This document shows, in pieces, positions 16,965-26,490 of a stretch of 64,000 bases of DNA. Numbering within the stretch: position 1 is the stretch's first letter; each line of letters starts with the position of its first letter. Both the position numbers and the translations under genes were made by a program. Origin of the DNA: Streptomyces sp. MNU76 (lineage in GTDB: Bacteria; Actinomycetota; Actinomycetes; Streptomycetales; Streptomycetaceae); the NCBI RefSeq assembly GCF_020982545.1, contig NZ_JAJKLK010000031.1, positions 310,001 through 374,000 on the forward strand, read 5' to 3'. Below the pieces are notes generated by a model. That model was not told where the DNA came from and searched no databases. It saw nothing but the letters and a program-made list of their open reading frames with translations.

Positions 16965-19900
16965 GGTCCCACCTCCAGGGCGACCGCTTCCGAGTAGGCC
17001 ACGCAGCCGTGCCAACCGGCCTTCGCCATCAGCCAGTACGACCCCACGGGCACCGCCGAGCCGTCGATCTCGATCGCGTACTCCGTGCTCTCCCCGGGGG
17101 CCAGGGCGAAGCCCTGGAGGCCCGGTGCCACGCCGGCCCACGTTCCCCACGAGGACACCGCCCAGAGCGCTCCGCCCACCGGCCCCCGGGTGGTGTTCCG
17201 CAGGCGCACCGGCACACGCGCCCGCTCGCCCCGGCGCACCTCGACCCGGTCGACGCCCAGCTCCATCACCAGACTCGGCCCGGTCCGCCCGTCCGGCTCG
17301 CCCCGGACCGCCGCGCCGGGCACGTCCAGGGCGACCACGTCCTCGAACGTCTGCCCGCCGTGGGTGAGCCGCGCCGCCAGCGCGTAACGGCCGGGCACCG
17401 CCCCCGGCGGGGGTGTCACGGTGACCTCGGTGAGCGAGAAGCCGCCCGCGCCGAGGGCGTACGGCAGTTCGGCGGGCTCGGCGCTCCAGCCGGGCGGCAC
17501 CTCCAGGGCGACCGTGCCCGATGCCGGCGCGTCGGTGAGCTCGGAGGAGATCCGCACCGTCGCCGTGACCGGGCCGTCGGCGGTCAGCGCGGCCGGCGAG
17601 AGGTAGAGGGCCACGGGCATGTTGCCCCGGGGCGCCGGACCGGAGTTGTGCAGCCAGTACCGGGTGTGCACGGGCTGGGCGGGCTCGTGCGCGGCGACAC
17701 CGGCACCTTCGTCGGGGAGCGCGCAGGAGGACGGAAGCTGCTCGGCGGGGCTCCCGTCGCCGGGAACGCCGGAGGTGGTCCCGCAGGCCCGTACGGGCGG
17801 CGCGGTGGCCATCGGCGAGGCCAGCACGGTGGCCACCTGGAACCCGGTGAGGTCCAGCTCCAACGCCCCGTCCGGGCCGGGGGCCAGCGCCTCACCGGGC
17901 CGCTCCAGGACGTCCGCCCGTCGGCCTCCGGCCCACGCCGCAGGCCCTGTCACCCGCGCCCGCACCGGCCGCCCGTCCACCTCGTGCGCCCGTACGACGA
18001 CCTCGCGCGCTGGGTCCACGGGCGTGGTGCCGCCCCGGGCCAGCGGCGACCCGGCCGGCTTCAACGCGTCCAGGACGACCCGGCCCTCGGGCTCCAGCGC
18101 CAGCAGGGTCACGGTCCTCGGCAGACCGGCCGTCGTCTGGGCGGGCTCCCGCAGCCGTGCCGTGAGCGGATGTTCGGGCGTGCGCAACCGCCCCGTGAGC
18201 GGATGGTTGAAGGCGTGGCCCGCACGCGGCCAGCCCAGCTCGCGCCAGTCGCCCTCGCCCGCGACGACCGCGTACCCGAAGGTGTGGGACCAGCGCTGGA
18301 GCTGGAAGCCGGAGCCGTCGGGCGCGGTGCGGCGGGGCGGGTCGACCCAGATGCCGGAGGGCCAGCCGGTGCAGGAGCGCATCAGTGACATGTGGAGGTC
18401 GCCGGCGGAGGTGACGACACAGCCCGGGGTGCCCCGGTTCAGGATCGCGAAGCCCCGCCCGTCCCACGCGTCGCCCGGGGGCAGCGCCTCGCCGCCCCCG
18501 GCCGCGGTGGCCCGTACGGTCGCGTCGTCGAGGTCGGCGATCAGCGCGTCCACGGCCTTCGCGTCGTCCTCGGGGTGGGCGCCCGCCACCACGAGCAGCG
18601 GCAGCCGTTCCAGGTCCCGCAGGTCGGCGCCGGGCACCCACTCCTCGCGCAGGGAGGCGCGGGGCGCCACCCACACCGCCGCCAGACCGTCCTCGGCGAG
18701 CCGGCGGCGCAGTTCGCGGGCCGCCGCCGGGTCCCAGCCGAGGACTTCGGCGACCAGGGCGTTGCGCTCGGGGCCGCCGACGGCGATCCGGATGTCCGGC
18801 AGGTTGGAGTCGACCTCCAGATCGCCGTAGCGGGGGCCGCCCGCGATCGTCGAGGTGGCCGTGACACCGGTGCGGACCAGGGCCGCGGCGAGCGGCGAGC
18901 CCAGTTCACCGGCGGCGTCCCAGTCGCCGAAGACCAGTTCGGCGACGCCGATGGACCGGTGGCCGAGCAGGGCGCCGGTGTCGTCGTGGACGGCGACGCG
19001 GGCCGTGGAGCCGAGCCCGAACCAGGTGTTGGCCGGGTTGTCGAGCGTCCACGGGAACCGCTCGCTGTCCACCTCGACGAACCCGAAGCCGCGTCCGACG
19101 ACCGCGTCCGCGACCTCGTGCACCGGCAGCCCGCCGCGCACGTCCGAGGGCCAGCGCACCCGGATCAGCCGGTCGGCACCGTCGTAGCCGTCGACGGTCG
19201 TCGTCACGTCCAGCCGGTCGACGCCCGCCCAGAGGGTGAGCCGCTGGGTGTACCGGAAGAGGCCCAGGTCGGCGCGGACGGTGATGCGGGAACCGGCCGG
19301 CGAGTGCTCGACATCGATGTCAGCGGTCACGTCCCGGCTCCGGGCGGCCGTGGTGCCGGTCGGGGTGAGGTGCCAGGGGCCCTCGCCGAAGCGCGGGTGC
19401 CTCGGGTACTCCTCCTGCACCACCAGCTCGTTGCCGATGTCTCCGGGCCGCAGCAGCTCCCGGCCGCCCCCGGCTCCGGCGAGCGCGCGCAGGCTGCTGA
19501 CGCCGCCGCCCCGTGCGGGGTCGACGGTCACCTCGTAGAACTCGTTGCGGATCGTCGTCCCGTCGCCGGACGTCCAGCCGGGCACCGAACCGTCCGCCAG
19601 CGAGAGCGCCTTGAGGCCCATGCCGGGCACGTCCGGCACGACGACGCTCAGTTCGCCGTCCTCGGACACGGCGGGCAGCGGCAGGCCGGTGTGGTCCAGC
19701 GGGATCCGGCCCGGGTCGGAAACGGTCAGCACGTCCCTGCGCCGCCAGGTCGCGGAGTTGAGGACGACCAGGTCCGCCCCGTCGCCCGGCAGCGGCGCGA
19801 CCCGGTCGGCGAGCGCCTGGGTGGCGTCGGCGTGCACCTCCCGCGCCAGGTCGTACAACTCCCGCCAGCCGGTGAGCAGATCGATGTACACCTGGTCCGA

Positions 19901-21349
19901 CTCGGAGCCGGTGATGGCGTCGTGGTGGGCGCCGTAGATCAACTGCCGCCACGCCTTGTCGAGGGCCGCGTCCGGGTAGGGGTGCCCGGTGGTGAGGGAG
20001 GCGAGGGTCGCCCAGGCCTCGGCGTCGGCGAGGAGCGCCTCGCCGTACCGCTGGGCCTGCTTGGTGTCGATGTAGGAGACGTCCTTGCCGGTGTAGACCG
20101 GGTTCATGTCCCGGGTCTGCGGGGAGGCCGTGCGCCCCTCCCGCTCCAGCTCGGCGCGGACGGCGGCGAAGAAGTCCCGGGGGACGCCGCTGACGAACCG
20201 GGGCCAGACGTACCGCTCGTTCCAGTCCCGGTGGATGCCCATCACCCAGCGGCAGGGCGGCGCGTAGTCGCCGCCGACCGGCAGCAGGACGTTCCGGGTG
20301 AGCGCGACCTTCTTCAGGCCCCGGAAGAGCTTGAGCGCGGCGGCCTCGGCCTCGGGGAGCGTCGGCGCGTTGTCGATGGCCCAGCCGGCGCCGTAGTGGT
20401 TGACCATGTACGCGGTCAGCAGGCCGCGTCCGGAGGGGGCGATCCAGCTGAACTCCGCCGGGAACTGCATCCGCCGCGGATCGCGCGGCTCCTCCCCGAA
20501 CACCGACAGGGTCGGCCCCCACTGGTGGAAGGGCCCGCGCGCCCAGGAACTCGACGTGACCCCCGCGTCCGCCATCAGCCCCGGGAACTGCGGGTCGTGC
20601 CCGAAGGCGTCCAGCTGCCAGGCGGTCTCCGGCGAGGCCCCCATGATCCCGCGCTGGAAGCCGTCGCCGTACAGCGCGTTGCGCACGGTCGCCTCGGCGC
20701 CGGTGAGGTTGGTGTTGGGCTCGTTGTAGGTGCCGCCCATGATCTCGACACGGCCGGCGCGGATCAGCTGCCGGAGGAAGGCCCGCTCCTCGGGGAAGGC
20801 GTCCCAGTACGGCTTGAGGTAGTCGACCTCGGCGAGCACGAAGGTGTACGCCGGATCGCGCCGGGCCAGATCGCAGTGGGCGCGGACGAGACTCATGCCG
20901 GACTGGCCGCGCGAGTCGAAGGTCCGCGCGGGCAGGCCGGTGACGGCCGGGTCGTCGGCGACGTCCCAGGTCTCGGTGTAGGCGGCCTGGGTGTTCCACC
21001 AGACGGGGTCGTAGTGGAAGTGGCTGACCATGAACATGGTCCAGCCGGGCTCGGCGACCGTGAAGCCGGCGGTCCGCCGGGCCACCAGGTCCCCGTCGGC
21101 GGCCGTGACGGTGATCTCCCGGTGGTCGCCGGCGGCGAGACCGTCCGTGGCCACGGGGATCTCGGCGCGTACGGTGCCGTCCTCGCCGACGGTGACGACG
21201 GACTGCCCGGCCGTGCGTACACCAGGGCCTTCCACGCTCAGCCGGGCCGGCCGGCCCGCGTCGTGCTCGACGACCACGGCGACCACCTGCTGCGGCTGGT
21301 CCTCCGTCCCGACGAAGAGCTCGGTCGACTCGACAGAGATGACGCGCAT
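16961..21349 (-). CDS. GH38 alpha-mannosidase, large multidomain
   Basis: A 1462-residue retaining alpha-mannosidase. The zinc-site motif HFHYDPVWWNTQ is near residue 110, the nucleophile Asp247 lies in WQLDAFGHDPQ, and further GH38 features are GPFHQWGP and YGAHHDAITGSESDQVY. The middle contains the beta-sandwich domains of GH38. The last roughly 250 residues contain NEW3-type beta-sandwich repeats (VTVTPPPGAVPGRY, VPVRLRNTTRG). At nearly 1.5 times the usual length it has extra C-terminal domains. No signal peptide is seen. It trims mannose from high-mannose or core N-glycan fragments. The ATG at 21349 is preceded by the operator-like inverted repeat and coupled downstream to the SurA-like gene. 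Confidence 0.9.
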   Translation of the reverse strand: MRVISVESTELFVGTEDQPQQVVAVVVEHDAGRPARLSVEGPGVRTAGQSVVTVGEDGTVRAEIPVATDGLAAGDHREITVTAADGDLVARRTAGFTVAEPGWTMFMVSHFHYDPVWWNTQAAYTETWDVADDPAVTGLPARTFDSRGQSGMSLVRAHCDLARRDPAYTFVLAEVDYLKPYWDAFPEERAFLRQLIRAGRVEIMGGTYNEPNTNLTGAEATVRNALYGDGFQRGIMGASPETAWQLDAFGHDPQFPGLMADAGVTSSSWARGPFHQWGPTLSVFGEEPRDPRRMQFPAEFSWIAPSGRGLLTAYMVNHYGAGWAIDNAPTLPEAEAAALKLFRGLKKVALTRNVLLPVGGDYAPPCRWVMGIHRDWNERYVWPRFVSGVPRDFFAAVRAELEREGRTASPQTRDMNPVYTGKDVSYIDTKQAQRYGEALLADAEAWATLASLTTGHPYPDAALDKAWRQLIYGAHHDAITGSESDQVYIDLLTGWRELYDLAREVHADATQALADRVAPLPGDGADLVVLNSATWRRRDVLTVSDPGRIPLDHTGLPLPAVSEDGELSVVVPDVPGMGLKALSLADGSVPGWTSGDGTTIRNEFYEVTVDPARGGGVSSLRALAGAGGGRELLRPGDIGNELVVQEEYPRHPRFGEGPWHLTPTGTTAARSRDVTADIDVEHSPAGSRITVRADLGLFRYTQRLTLWAGVDRLDVTTTVDGYDGADRLIRVRWPSDVRGGLPVHEVADAVVGRGFGFVEVDSERFPWTLDNPANTWFGLGSTARVAVHDDTGALLGHRSIGVAELVFGDWDAAGELGSPLAAALVRTGVTATSTIAGGPRYGDLEVDSNLPDIRIAVGGPERNALVAEVLGWDPAAARELRRRLAEDGLAAVWVAPRASLREEWVPGADLRDLERLPLLVVAGAHPEDDAKAVDALIADLDDATVRATAAGGGEALPPGDAWDGRGFAILNRGTPGCVVTSAGDLHMSLMRSCTGWPSGIWVDPPRRTAPDGSGFQLQRWSHTFGYAVVAGEGDWRELGWPRAGHAFNHPLTGRLRTPEHPLTARLREPAQTTAGLPRTVTLLALEPEGRVVLDALKPAGSPLARGGTTPVDPAREVVVRAHEVDGRPVRARVTGPAAWAGGRRADVLERPGEALAPGPDGALELDLTGFQVATVLASPMATAPPVRACGTTSGVPGDGSPAEQLPSSCALPDEGAGVAAHEPAQPVHTRYWLHNSGPAPRGNMPVALYLSPAALTADGPVTATVRISSELTDAPASGTVALEVPPGWSAEPAELPYALGAGGFSLTEVTVTPPPGAVPGRYALAARLTHGGQTFEDVVALDVPGAAVRGEPDGRTGPSLVMELGVDRVEVRRGERARVPVRLRNTTRGPVGGALWAVSSWGTWAGVAPGLQGFALAPGESTEYAIEIDGSAVPVGSYWLMAKAGWHGCVAYSEAVALEVGP

Positions 21350-21391
21350 GGGGCTCCTACGAGTGCTCGGGGGAGCCCCATCCTGGCAGCG

Positions 21392-21438
21392 TGGGGTGGT
21401 TCAATCAACCATGCATCGGAATATTGGTTGATTCAACC
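21392..21438. promoter_or_regulatory. large inverted-repeat operator upstream of GH38
   Basis: GGTTCAATCAACCA (21398-21411) and TGGTTGATTCAACC (21425-21438) form a 14-bp inverted repeat with one mismatch and a 13-bp spacer. The left part, TGGGGTGGTTCAATC, is identical to 22500-22514 upstream of the SIS gene. It is the strongest operator candidate of the locus. Confidence 0.6.
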
Positions 21439-21478
21439 AGGCAAAATCGCTCGCCGCCCCGGCCACGCCGTGCCCCGG

Positions 21479-22363
21479 TCAGCGGCTGCGCCGGGACTTC
21501 ACCGCGTGTGCGCCCGCGATGTGGTCGGTCAGCGCCAGGGAGGCGCTCGCCCGCTGGTAGGAGAGCTGGCCGACGCGGACGTAGAGGCAGTCGATGAGCA
21601 TCAGCACGGAGTGGCGGGCGCCGATGCTGCCGGTGCGGAAGCTGGTCTCCGACGACGACGCGATCAGCCGGATGTCGGCGGCGCGGGCCAGCGGCGAGCG
21701 GGGATCGGCGGTCAGGGCGATGGTGGTGGCACCGCGCTCCCTGGCCAGCTCGAACGGCTCGATCACCTCCCGGGTGGCGCCCGAGTGGGAGATGCCGATC
21801 GCCACGTCCGCCGGGGTCAGCAGGGCGGCCGACGTGGTCGCCGCGTGCACCTCGGTCCAGCCGCGCACCGCGCAGCCGATGCGGAACAGCCGGGTCTCCG
21901 TCTCCTGCGCGACCGCGCCGCTGCCGCCGACGCCGTACACGTCCGTGCGCCGCGCGCGGGCCACGGCCTGCGCGGCCCGCTCCACGGAGTCCAGGTCGAT
22001 CCGGTCGATGGTCTGCTGGATCGCCCGCAGATCGGCGGTGCCGACGACCTGGACGACCCGCTCCAGGCTGTCGTCGGGGGAGATGTCCGGGCCGATCTCG
22101 GCGCTGCCCCACTCCGAGGACTCGCCCCGGCCCCGCTCCTGGGCCAGCTCGATCAGCAGATGCTGATAGGAGTCGAGGCCGATGGCCCGGCAGAACCGGG
22201 TCACGGTTGCCTGGGAGGTGCCGGTGCGCCGGCCCAGCTCCGCGGCCGAGCAGTGGGTGACGGCGGCCGGATCCTCCAGGATCAGCTCGCCGACCTTCCG
22301 CAGGGAGCCGGCCAGCCGGGGCAGCTCGGTGCGGATCAGGGCGGTGACATCGGTCGAGGGCAT
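21479..22363 (-). CDS. RpiR-family transcriptional regulator
   Basis: A 294-residue regulator with an N-terminal RpiR helix-turn-helix (residues about 1-77; HCSAAELGRRTGTSQATVTRFCRAIG is the recognition region) and a C-terminal SIS sugar-phosphate-binding domain (about 120-260; YGVGGSGAVAQET, ISHSGATREVIE). These proteins sense phosphosugars such as MurNAc-6P or GlcNAc-6P. It lies between the GH38 gene and the divergent SIS gene and probably controls the surrounding TTCAATCA sites, including its own divergent promoter with the palindrome at 22475-22489. Confidence 0.9.
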   Translation of the reverse strand: MPSTDVTALIRTELPRLAGSLRKVGELILEDPAAVTHCSAAELGRRTGTSQATVTRFCRAIGLDSYQHLLIELAQERGRGESSEWGSAEIGPDISPDDSLERVVQVVGTADLRAIQQTIDRIDLDSVERAAQAVARARRTDVYGVGGSGAVAQETETRLFRIGCAVRGWTEVHAATTSAALLTPADVAIGISHSGATREVIEPFELARERGATTIALTADPRSPLARAADIRLIASSSETSFRTGSIGARHSVLMLIDCLYVRVGQLSYQRASASLALTDHIAGAHAVKSRRSR

Positions 22364-22474
22364 GCAGAGAAGGTATCAGCCACCCGTTGGCGCATCGACT
22401 GAATACCAGGACCGGCCTTCGCGGCCGCACTCGGGGGTGAACTGCGCCATTGCACCGGATGCCGCGCCTGTGAT

Positions 22475-22489
22475 TCAGTGATTCACTGA
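22475..22489. promoter_or_regulatory. palindrome in rpiR/SIS divergent promoter
   Basis: TCAGTGA-T-TCACTGA is a perfect 7-1-7 palindrome midway between the RpiR gene and the SIS gene. It may be the autoregulatory operator or belong to a second regulator. Confidence 0.4.
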
Positions 22490-22499
22490 TAGGTGTGTA

Positions 22500-22518
22500 T
22501 GGGGTGGTTCAATCCACC
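22500..22518. promoter_or_regulatory. candidate operator upstream of SIS gene
   Basis: TGGGGTGGTTCAATC is identical to the left arm upstream of GH38. Here the local palindrome is GGTGG-TTCAAT-CCACC. It ends about 15 bases before the chosen GTG start and would overlap the start region of the transcript. Confidence 0.5.
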
Positions 22519-22533
22519 AGTGGGGAGTCTCAG

Positions 22534-23322
22534 GTGTCCGTCGAGTCCGCCAACGAGTCCGTGACCGAGCCGGTGAGCGCCGACCGCTTCGCGCGCGAGG
22601 GCCTGGCCGTCCTGCACCGTCTCACCGAGTCCGCGCGCGCCGACGTGAGCGCCGCCGCCACGCTGATCGCCGACTGCGTCCGCGAGGACGGCGTCGTCCA
22701 TGCCTTCGGCACCGGCCACTCCCAGGCCATGGTCCTCGAACTCGCCGGCCGCGCCGGCGGCTTCGTGCCCACCAACCGGATCCAGATGGCCGACCTCGTG
22801 CTCTTCGGCGGCGACCACCCCAGCGGCCTCGACGACCCGCTGCTCGAACGCGAGCCCGGCATAGCGGTCCGCCTCTACGAACTGGCGGCCCCACGCCCGC
22901 AGGACCTCTTCGTCGTCATCTCCAACTCCGGCGTCAACAACGTCATCGTCGAGATGGCCCTGCATGCCAAGGAGCGAGGCCACCGCCTGCTCGCTCTCAC
23001 CTCCCTCGCCCACACCCACTCCGTGCCCGCCACCCACCCCAGCGGCAAGAAGCTCGCCGACCTCGCCGACGTCGTCCTCGACAACGCGGCCCCGCGCGGC
23101 GACGCCCTGCTGGAACTCCCGGGCGGCGGTGCGATCTGCGCCCTCTCCACCCTCACCGGCGTCATGCTCGTCCAGATGACCGTCGCCGAGGTCGCCGCCC
23201 AACTCCTCGCCTCCGGCGACCGCCCCCCGGTCTACGTCTCCGCCAACGTGCCCGGCGGCTTCGAGAGCAACCTGGGACTGGAGCAGCGGTACGCCGGCCG
23301 CATCCGGCGCACCGCCAGCTGA
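22534..23322 (+). CDS. SIS-domain sugar-phosphate protein
   Basis: A 262-residue single SIS-domain protein of the group often annotated as sugar isomerase domain-containing or phosphoheptose isomerase-like. HAFGTGHSQAMVLELAGRAGG and LFVVISNSGVNNVIVEMA are the phosphosugar-binding loops. The GTG at 22534 is preferred because GGGGAG lies nine bases upstream; an earlier in-frame GTG is at 22495. It probably converts or binds an amino-sugar phosphate formed by the neighbouring kinase, such as GlcNAc-6P. It is divergent from the RpiR regulator and convergent with the GH84 gene. Confidence 0.85.
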   Translation: MSVESANESVTEPVSADRFAREGLAVLHRLTESARADVSAAATLIADCVREDGVVHAFGTGHSQAMVLELAGRAGGFVPTNRIQMADLVLFGGDHPSGLDDPLLEREPGIAVRLYELAAPRPQDLFVVISNSGVNNVIVEMALHAKERGHRLLALTSLAHTHSVPATHPSGKKLADLADVVLDNAAPRGDALLELPGGGAICALSTLTGVMLVQMTVAEVAAQLLASGDRPPVYVSANVPGGFESNLGLEQRYAGRIRRTAS

Positions 23323-23336
23323 TCACTCGCGGACGC

Positions 23337-26300
23337 CTAGGGCACCGGCACGGGCGTCAGCGCGACCGCCAGTGGATAGGCGCCGGTCGTCAGCGGCGCC
23401 CCCGCGGTGCCGGTCGCGGTGTCGACCGGCACCAGCCTGTTCCCGTCGGCCGTGGTGACGTAGGCCGTGCCGCCGTCCCAGTCCAGGCCGACGTCGAACG
23501 CGGACCTCCCGACGGTGATCCGCCTGCCAGGTGCGCCCGTCACGGTGTCGACCGGTGTGACGTGGTCCCCGGTGCTGGGGCTCACCCACAGCGTCCGGCC
23601 GTCCGGTGACAGCCCGAGCCCGTACGCCTGACCGGAGACGAGCAGCGTCGGCTCGGTGTCGTTGCTCGCGGTGTCGATCGGAGTGACCGTCGACCCACCG
23701 GAGTTGGACACGTACACCGTCTTCCCGTCCGGCGCGGCCACGACGTTGAAGGGGCGGGGACCGACCGGGATCGCCGCCCCGGCCCTCCCGGTGCCCAGGT
23801 CGACCGGCGAGACCGTGTTGTCGTGGATGTTCGCCACGTACAGCGTCCGTCCGTCCGGGGTGATCGCCATGTTCTCCGGTCCCGACCCGACCGTGACGGT
23901 CGCGCCCGCCCGGAGCGTGCCCGTGTCCACCGGCTGCACCGTGCCGTCGGTGTAGTTGGCGACCCACAGGGTGCCGCCGTCCGGCGTCAGCGCGAGCCCG
24001 GCGGGGACACGGCCCACCCGCACGGTGGCGGTGACCTCGCCGCGCGCCACGTCGATGACGCTGACCGAGTTCGAGCCCTGGTTCGCGGCGTAGGCGGTCC
24101 GGCCGTCGGCGCTCACGACCACCTCACCGGGGTTCGCGCCCACGGCGATGTCCGTGCTCTTCCCGGACGAGAGGTCGATGGAACTGACCGAGGCCCCGCT
24201 GAAGTTGGCCGTCAGAGCTCTCGACGCCCCGTCCCCGTCGGTGACCCGTACCGGGATCGCCCGGTCGAGGACGCCCGAGCCGGACACGACGACGGAGTGC
24301 ACGCCCTCGGTGACCCCGGTGAGGGTGACCTCGGCCGAGGCACCGCCCCCGGCCGGGACGGTCACGGTCCCCTCGGCGGGCGTGGCCGTCACCCCGTCCG
24401 GTACGTCGAGTTTCCAGGTCACCGTCCGCGCCTCGGCCGCGGAGGAGAAACGGAGGGCCACCGACCCGGAGGCCCCCGGCTTCAAGGAGAGCGAGCCCGG
24501 CGCGAAGGAGGCGTCGACGCCGGGGTCCGGCGCGTGCCGGAGCATCGCCTGGTACAGGAACTGGTCCATCACCCCTGGCGACACCTGCTGCGGTATCGCG
24601 TCCAGCGCCTTGCGCTCGCTCCGCAGCCGGTTCCAGTATCTCGACACCGCGTCCGCGTCACCCCGCTCACCGGCCAGCAACAGGTCCACGGCCGTCAGTC
24701 CGGCGGTGCCGTAGGAGCCGAGCTTGTCCAGCCAGGGCGAAGTCTCCTTCAGGAAGCCGGGGTTGGCGAGACGGGCGCGCAGCTTCGCGGGCGTGGCGGC
24801 CATGTCCGTGAAGTACGACCGCAGCGCGGCCGCCGCCTCGTCGAGGCCCCTGCCCTCCTCGTACGCCTTCTGGAACGCGGCGAGCAGTCTGGCCAGTGTG
24901 GGGGCCTCGGTGGCGTCGAGCTGGGAGGAGTGGCTGTTCTCGGCGAAGATCCGTAGCCACGGCGCCGCGCCCGGCCCCGCCAGGTCCCGCACGGAGGCGA
25001 GGAAGGCGGCCCGGGGGTCGTACGCCTCCGCGTTCCAGAGATAGGCCGCCGACGTGAACAGCGCGAGCTTGCTCGCCTCCGCCTGCACCATCGGGTTGGC
25101 GGTGACGCCGACGGACTCACCCGCCACCCCGGCCTCCCGGCCCGTGTAGGGGCCGAGCAGGAGGCGGCTGGTGACGTAGTCGTTGACCGGGTAGTTGTCC
25201 CAGACCAGGATCGGATGGCCGTAGACCGCACGGGCCTGCCGCAGCTGCGCGGCGGTGATCGTCGGCGCGATCACCCCGACACCGGTCCACTCCACGACCA
25301 CGTCCGCGTCCAACCGCTCGCGCAGCGCCTTCTTGTACGGGGTGTCCGCGAGGTCCGAGTACTCGGTGGGGACCATCTCCAGCGGGTGGAGTCCGGTGCG
25401 CCCGGCGGAGAACTCCTCCCACACCCGGTTCAGCAGATGCGCCTGAGCCTCGCCGGCGGCGCCGCCCCCGCTGCCGAAACGTTCCTCGTCCGCCGCGCAG
25501 TTCCACTTGGTGTAGCTGATGTCGTCCAGCGGGATCGCGAAGGACCGCACCCCGATGTCGTACAGCGAGGCGAACTTGCGGACCAGGGCGGTGATGTCAC
25601 CGTCCGAGGAGTAGCAGACCGACAGGCCGGGCGAGAGGGCGTAGGTGAAGCGGACGTGGTTGGCGGCGGCCCGATCGACGAGTTCGCGCACCTGGGCGAG
25701 TCGGTCGGCCGGGTACTCGTCGCGCCACCGCTCCCGCAGATACGGGTCGTCCTTGGGGGAGTAGACGTACACGTTCTGCTTGGTGCGGCCGTAGAAGTCG
25801 AGTTGGCTCAGCCGTTCGGCGTGGGACCAGGGGGTGCCGTAGAAACCCTCGACGACACCGCGCAGTGCGGCTGTCGGCCAGTCCCGGACGGTCACCTCGG
25901 GCAGGTGCCGGCCGGTGAGAAGTTGGCGGAGGGTCTGGGCGGCGTAGAACGTGCCGGTGGTGTCGGCGCCGGAGAGGGCGAGCAGGGTACGGCCGGAGCC
26001 GCGTCCGGAGGCCAGGACGTATCCCTCGGCGGGCAGCCCGGCCGGGGATCCGACGCCGAGCCGGCGCAGCGCGCCCGCGGTCGCCGGGTTCTCGTCGGGC
26101 CCGCCGACGTAGACGGTGAGCCCTGCGGAGGGCGGACGTTGCCCGGCCGGCACGGTGACGATCCGGTCGGCCCCGGCGGCCCGCAGCGCGGTCTCGACGG
26201 TCCGCTGCGCGGAGGGGTCGGTGCGGGGCCCGACCACCGCCACCACCCGGTCGGGAACGGCGAGTCGACGTCCGTCGCCCTCGATGTGACGGGGCGTCGG

Positions 26301-26471
26301 CCACACCTCGGGCACCGACGGGCGCTTCGCGGAAGACGGCGTGGACGGCGTGGACGGTGCGGACGGTGGGGCGGCGTCCGCCGGGAACGACGGGAGGCTC
26401 AGGCTCAGGGCCAGCAACAGCGCCCAGGGGAGACGCCGGGGGCGTGGGAGGAAAGAGGTGATTGAAGCCAT
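23337..26471 (-). CDS. secreted GH84 beta-N-acetylglucosaminidase with C-terminal beta-propeller
   Basis: A 1044-residue exported enzyme. A signal peptide (RPRRLPWALLLALSLSL, cleavage near ADAAPP) is followed by a Ser/Pro linker, a hexosaminidase N-domain (about 50-190) and a GH84 barrel with GVVEGFYGTPWS and the catalytic pair Asp316-Asp317 in AIPLDDISY. A helical region (about 500-640) and an immunoglobulin-like NEW domain (about 650-740) follow. The last 300 residues are about seven YVTN-type repeats (VVVSADGRTAYAANQGSN and similar), forming a beta-propeller. It removes GlcNAc outside the cell. The propeller is unusual and may bind substrate or cell wall. TGAATCAA lies 20 bases upstream of the ATG. 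Confidence 0.9.
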   Translation of the reverse strand: MASITSFLPRPRRLPWALLLALSLSLPSFPADAAPPSAPSTPSTPSSAKRPSVPEVWPTPRHIEGDGRRLAVPDRVVAVVGPRTDPSAQRTVETALRAAGADRIVTVPAGQRPPSAGLTVYVGGPDENPATAGALRRLGVGSPAGLPAEGYVLASGRGSGRTLLALSGADTTGTFYAAQTLRQLLTGRHLPEVTVRDWPTAALRGVVEGFYGTPWSHAERLSQLDFYGRTKQNVYVYSPKDDPYLRERWRDEYPADRLAQVRELVDRAAANHVRFTYALSPGLSVCYSSDGDITALVRKFASLYDIGVRSFAIPLDDISYTKWNCAADEERFGSGGGAAGEAQAHLLNRVWEEFSAGRTGLHPLEMVPTEYSDLADTPYKKALRERLDADVVVEWTGVGVIAPTITAAQLRQARAVYGHPILVWDNYPVNDYVTSRLLLGPYTGREAGVAGESVGVTANPMVQAEASKLALFTSAAYLWNAEAYDPRAAFLASVRDLAGPGAAPWLRIFAENSHSSQLDATEAPTLARLLAAFQKAYEEGRGLDEAAAALRSYFTDMAATPAKLRARLANPGFLKETSPWLDKLGSYGTAGLTAVDLLLAGERGDADAVSRYWNRLRSERKALDAIPQQVSPGVMDQFLYQAMLRHAPDPGVDASFAPGSLSLKPGASGSVALRFSSAAEARTVTWKLDVPDGVTATPAEGTVTVPAGGGASAEVTLTGVTEGVHSVVVSGSGVLDRAIPVRVTDGDGASRALTANFSGASVSSIDLSSGKSTDIAVGANPGEVVVSADGRTAYAANQGSNSVSVIDVARGEVTATVRVGRVPAGLALTPDGGTLWVANYTDGTVQPVDTGTLRAGATVTVGSGPENMAITPDGRTLYVANIHDNTVSPVDLGTGRAGAAIPVGPRPFNVVAAPDGKTVYVSNSGGSTVTPIDTASNDTEPTLLVSGQAYGLGLSPDGRTLWVSPSTGDHVTPVDTVTGAPGRRITVGRSAFDVGLDWDGGTAYVTTADGNRLVPVDTATGTAGAPLTTGAYPLAVALTPVPVP

Positions 26472-26490
26472 CGAAAGAGGCTAGAGCTGC

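Noticed and set aside
18392..22402. 1336-codon open frame on the plus strand
   Set aside because: It is antisense to GH38 and RpiR; high GC produces long open antisense frames, and its protein is a Val/Gly/Arg/Asp-rich shadow.
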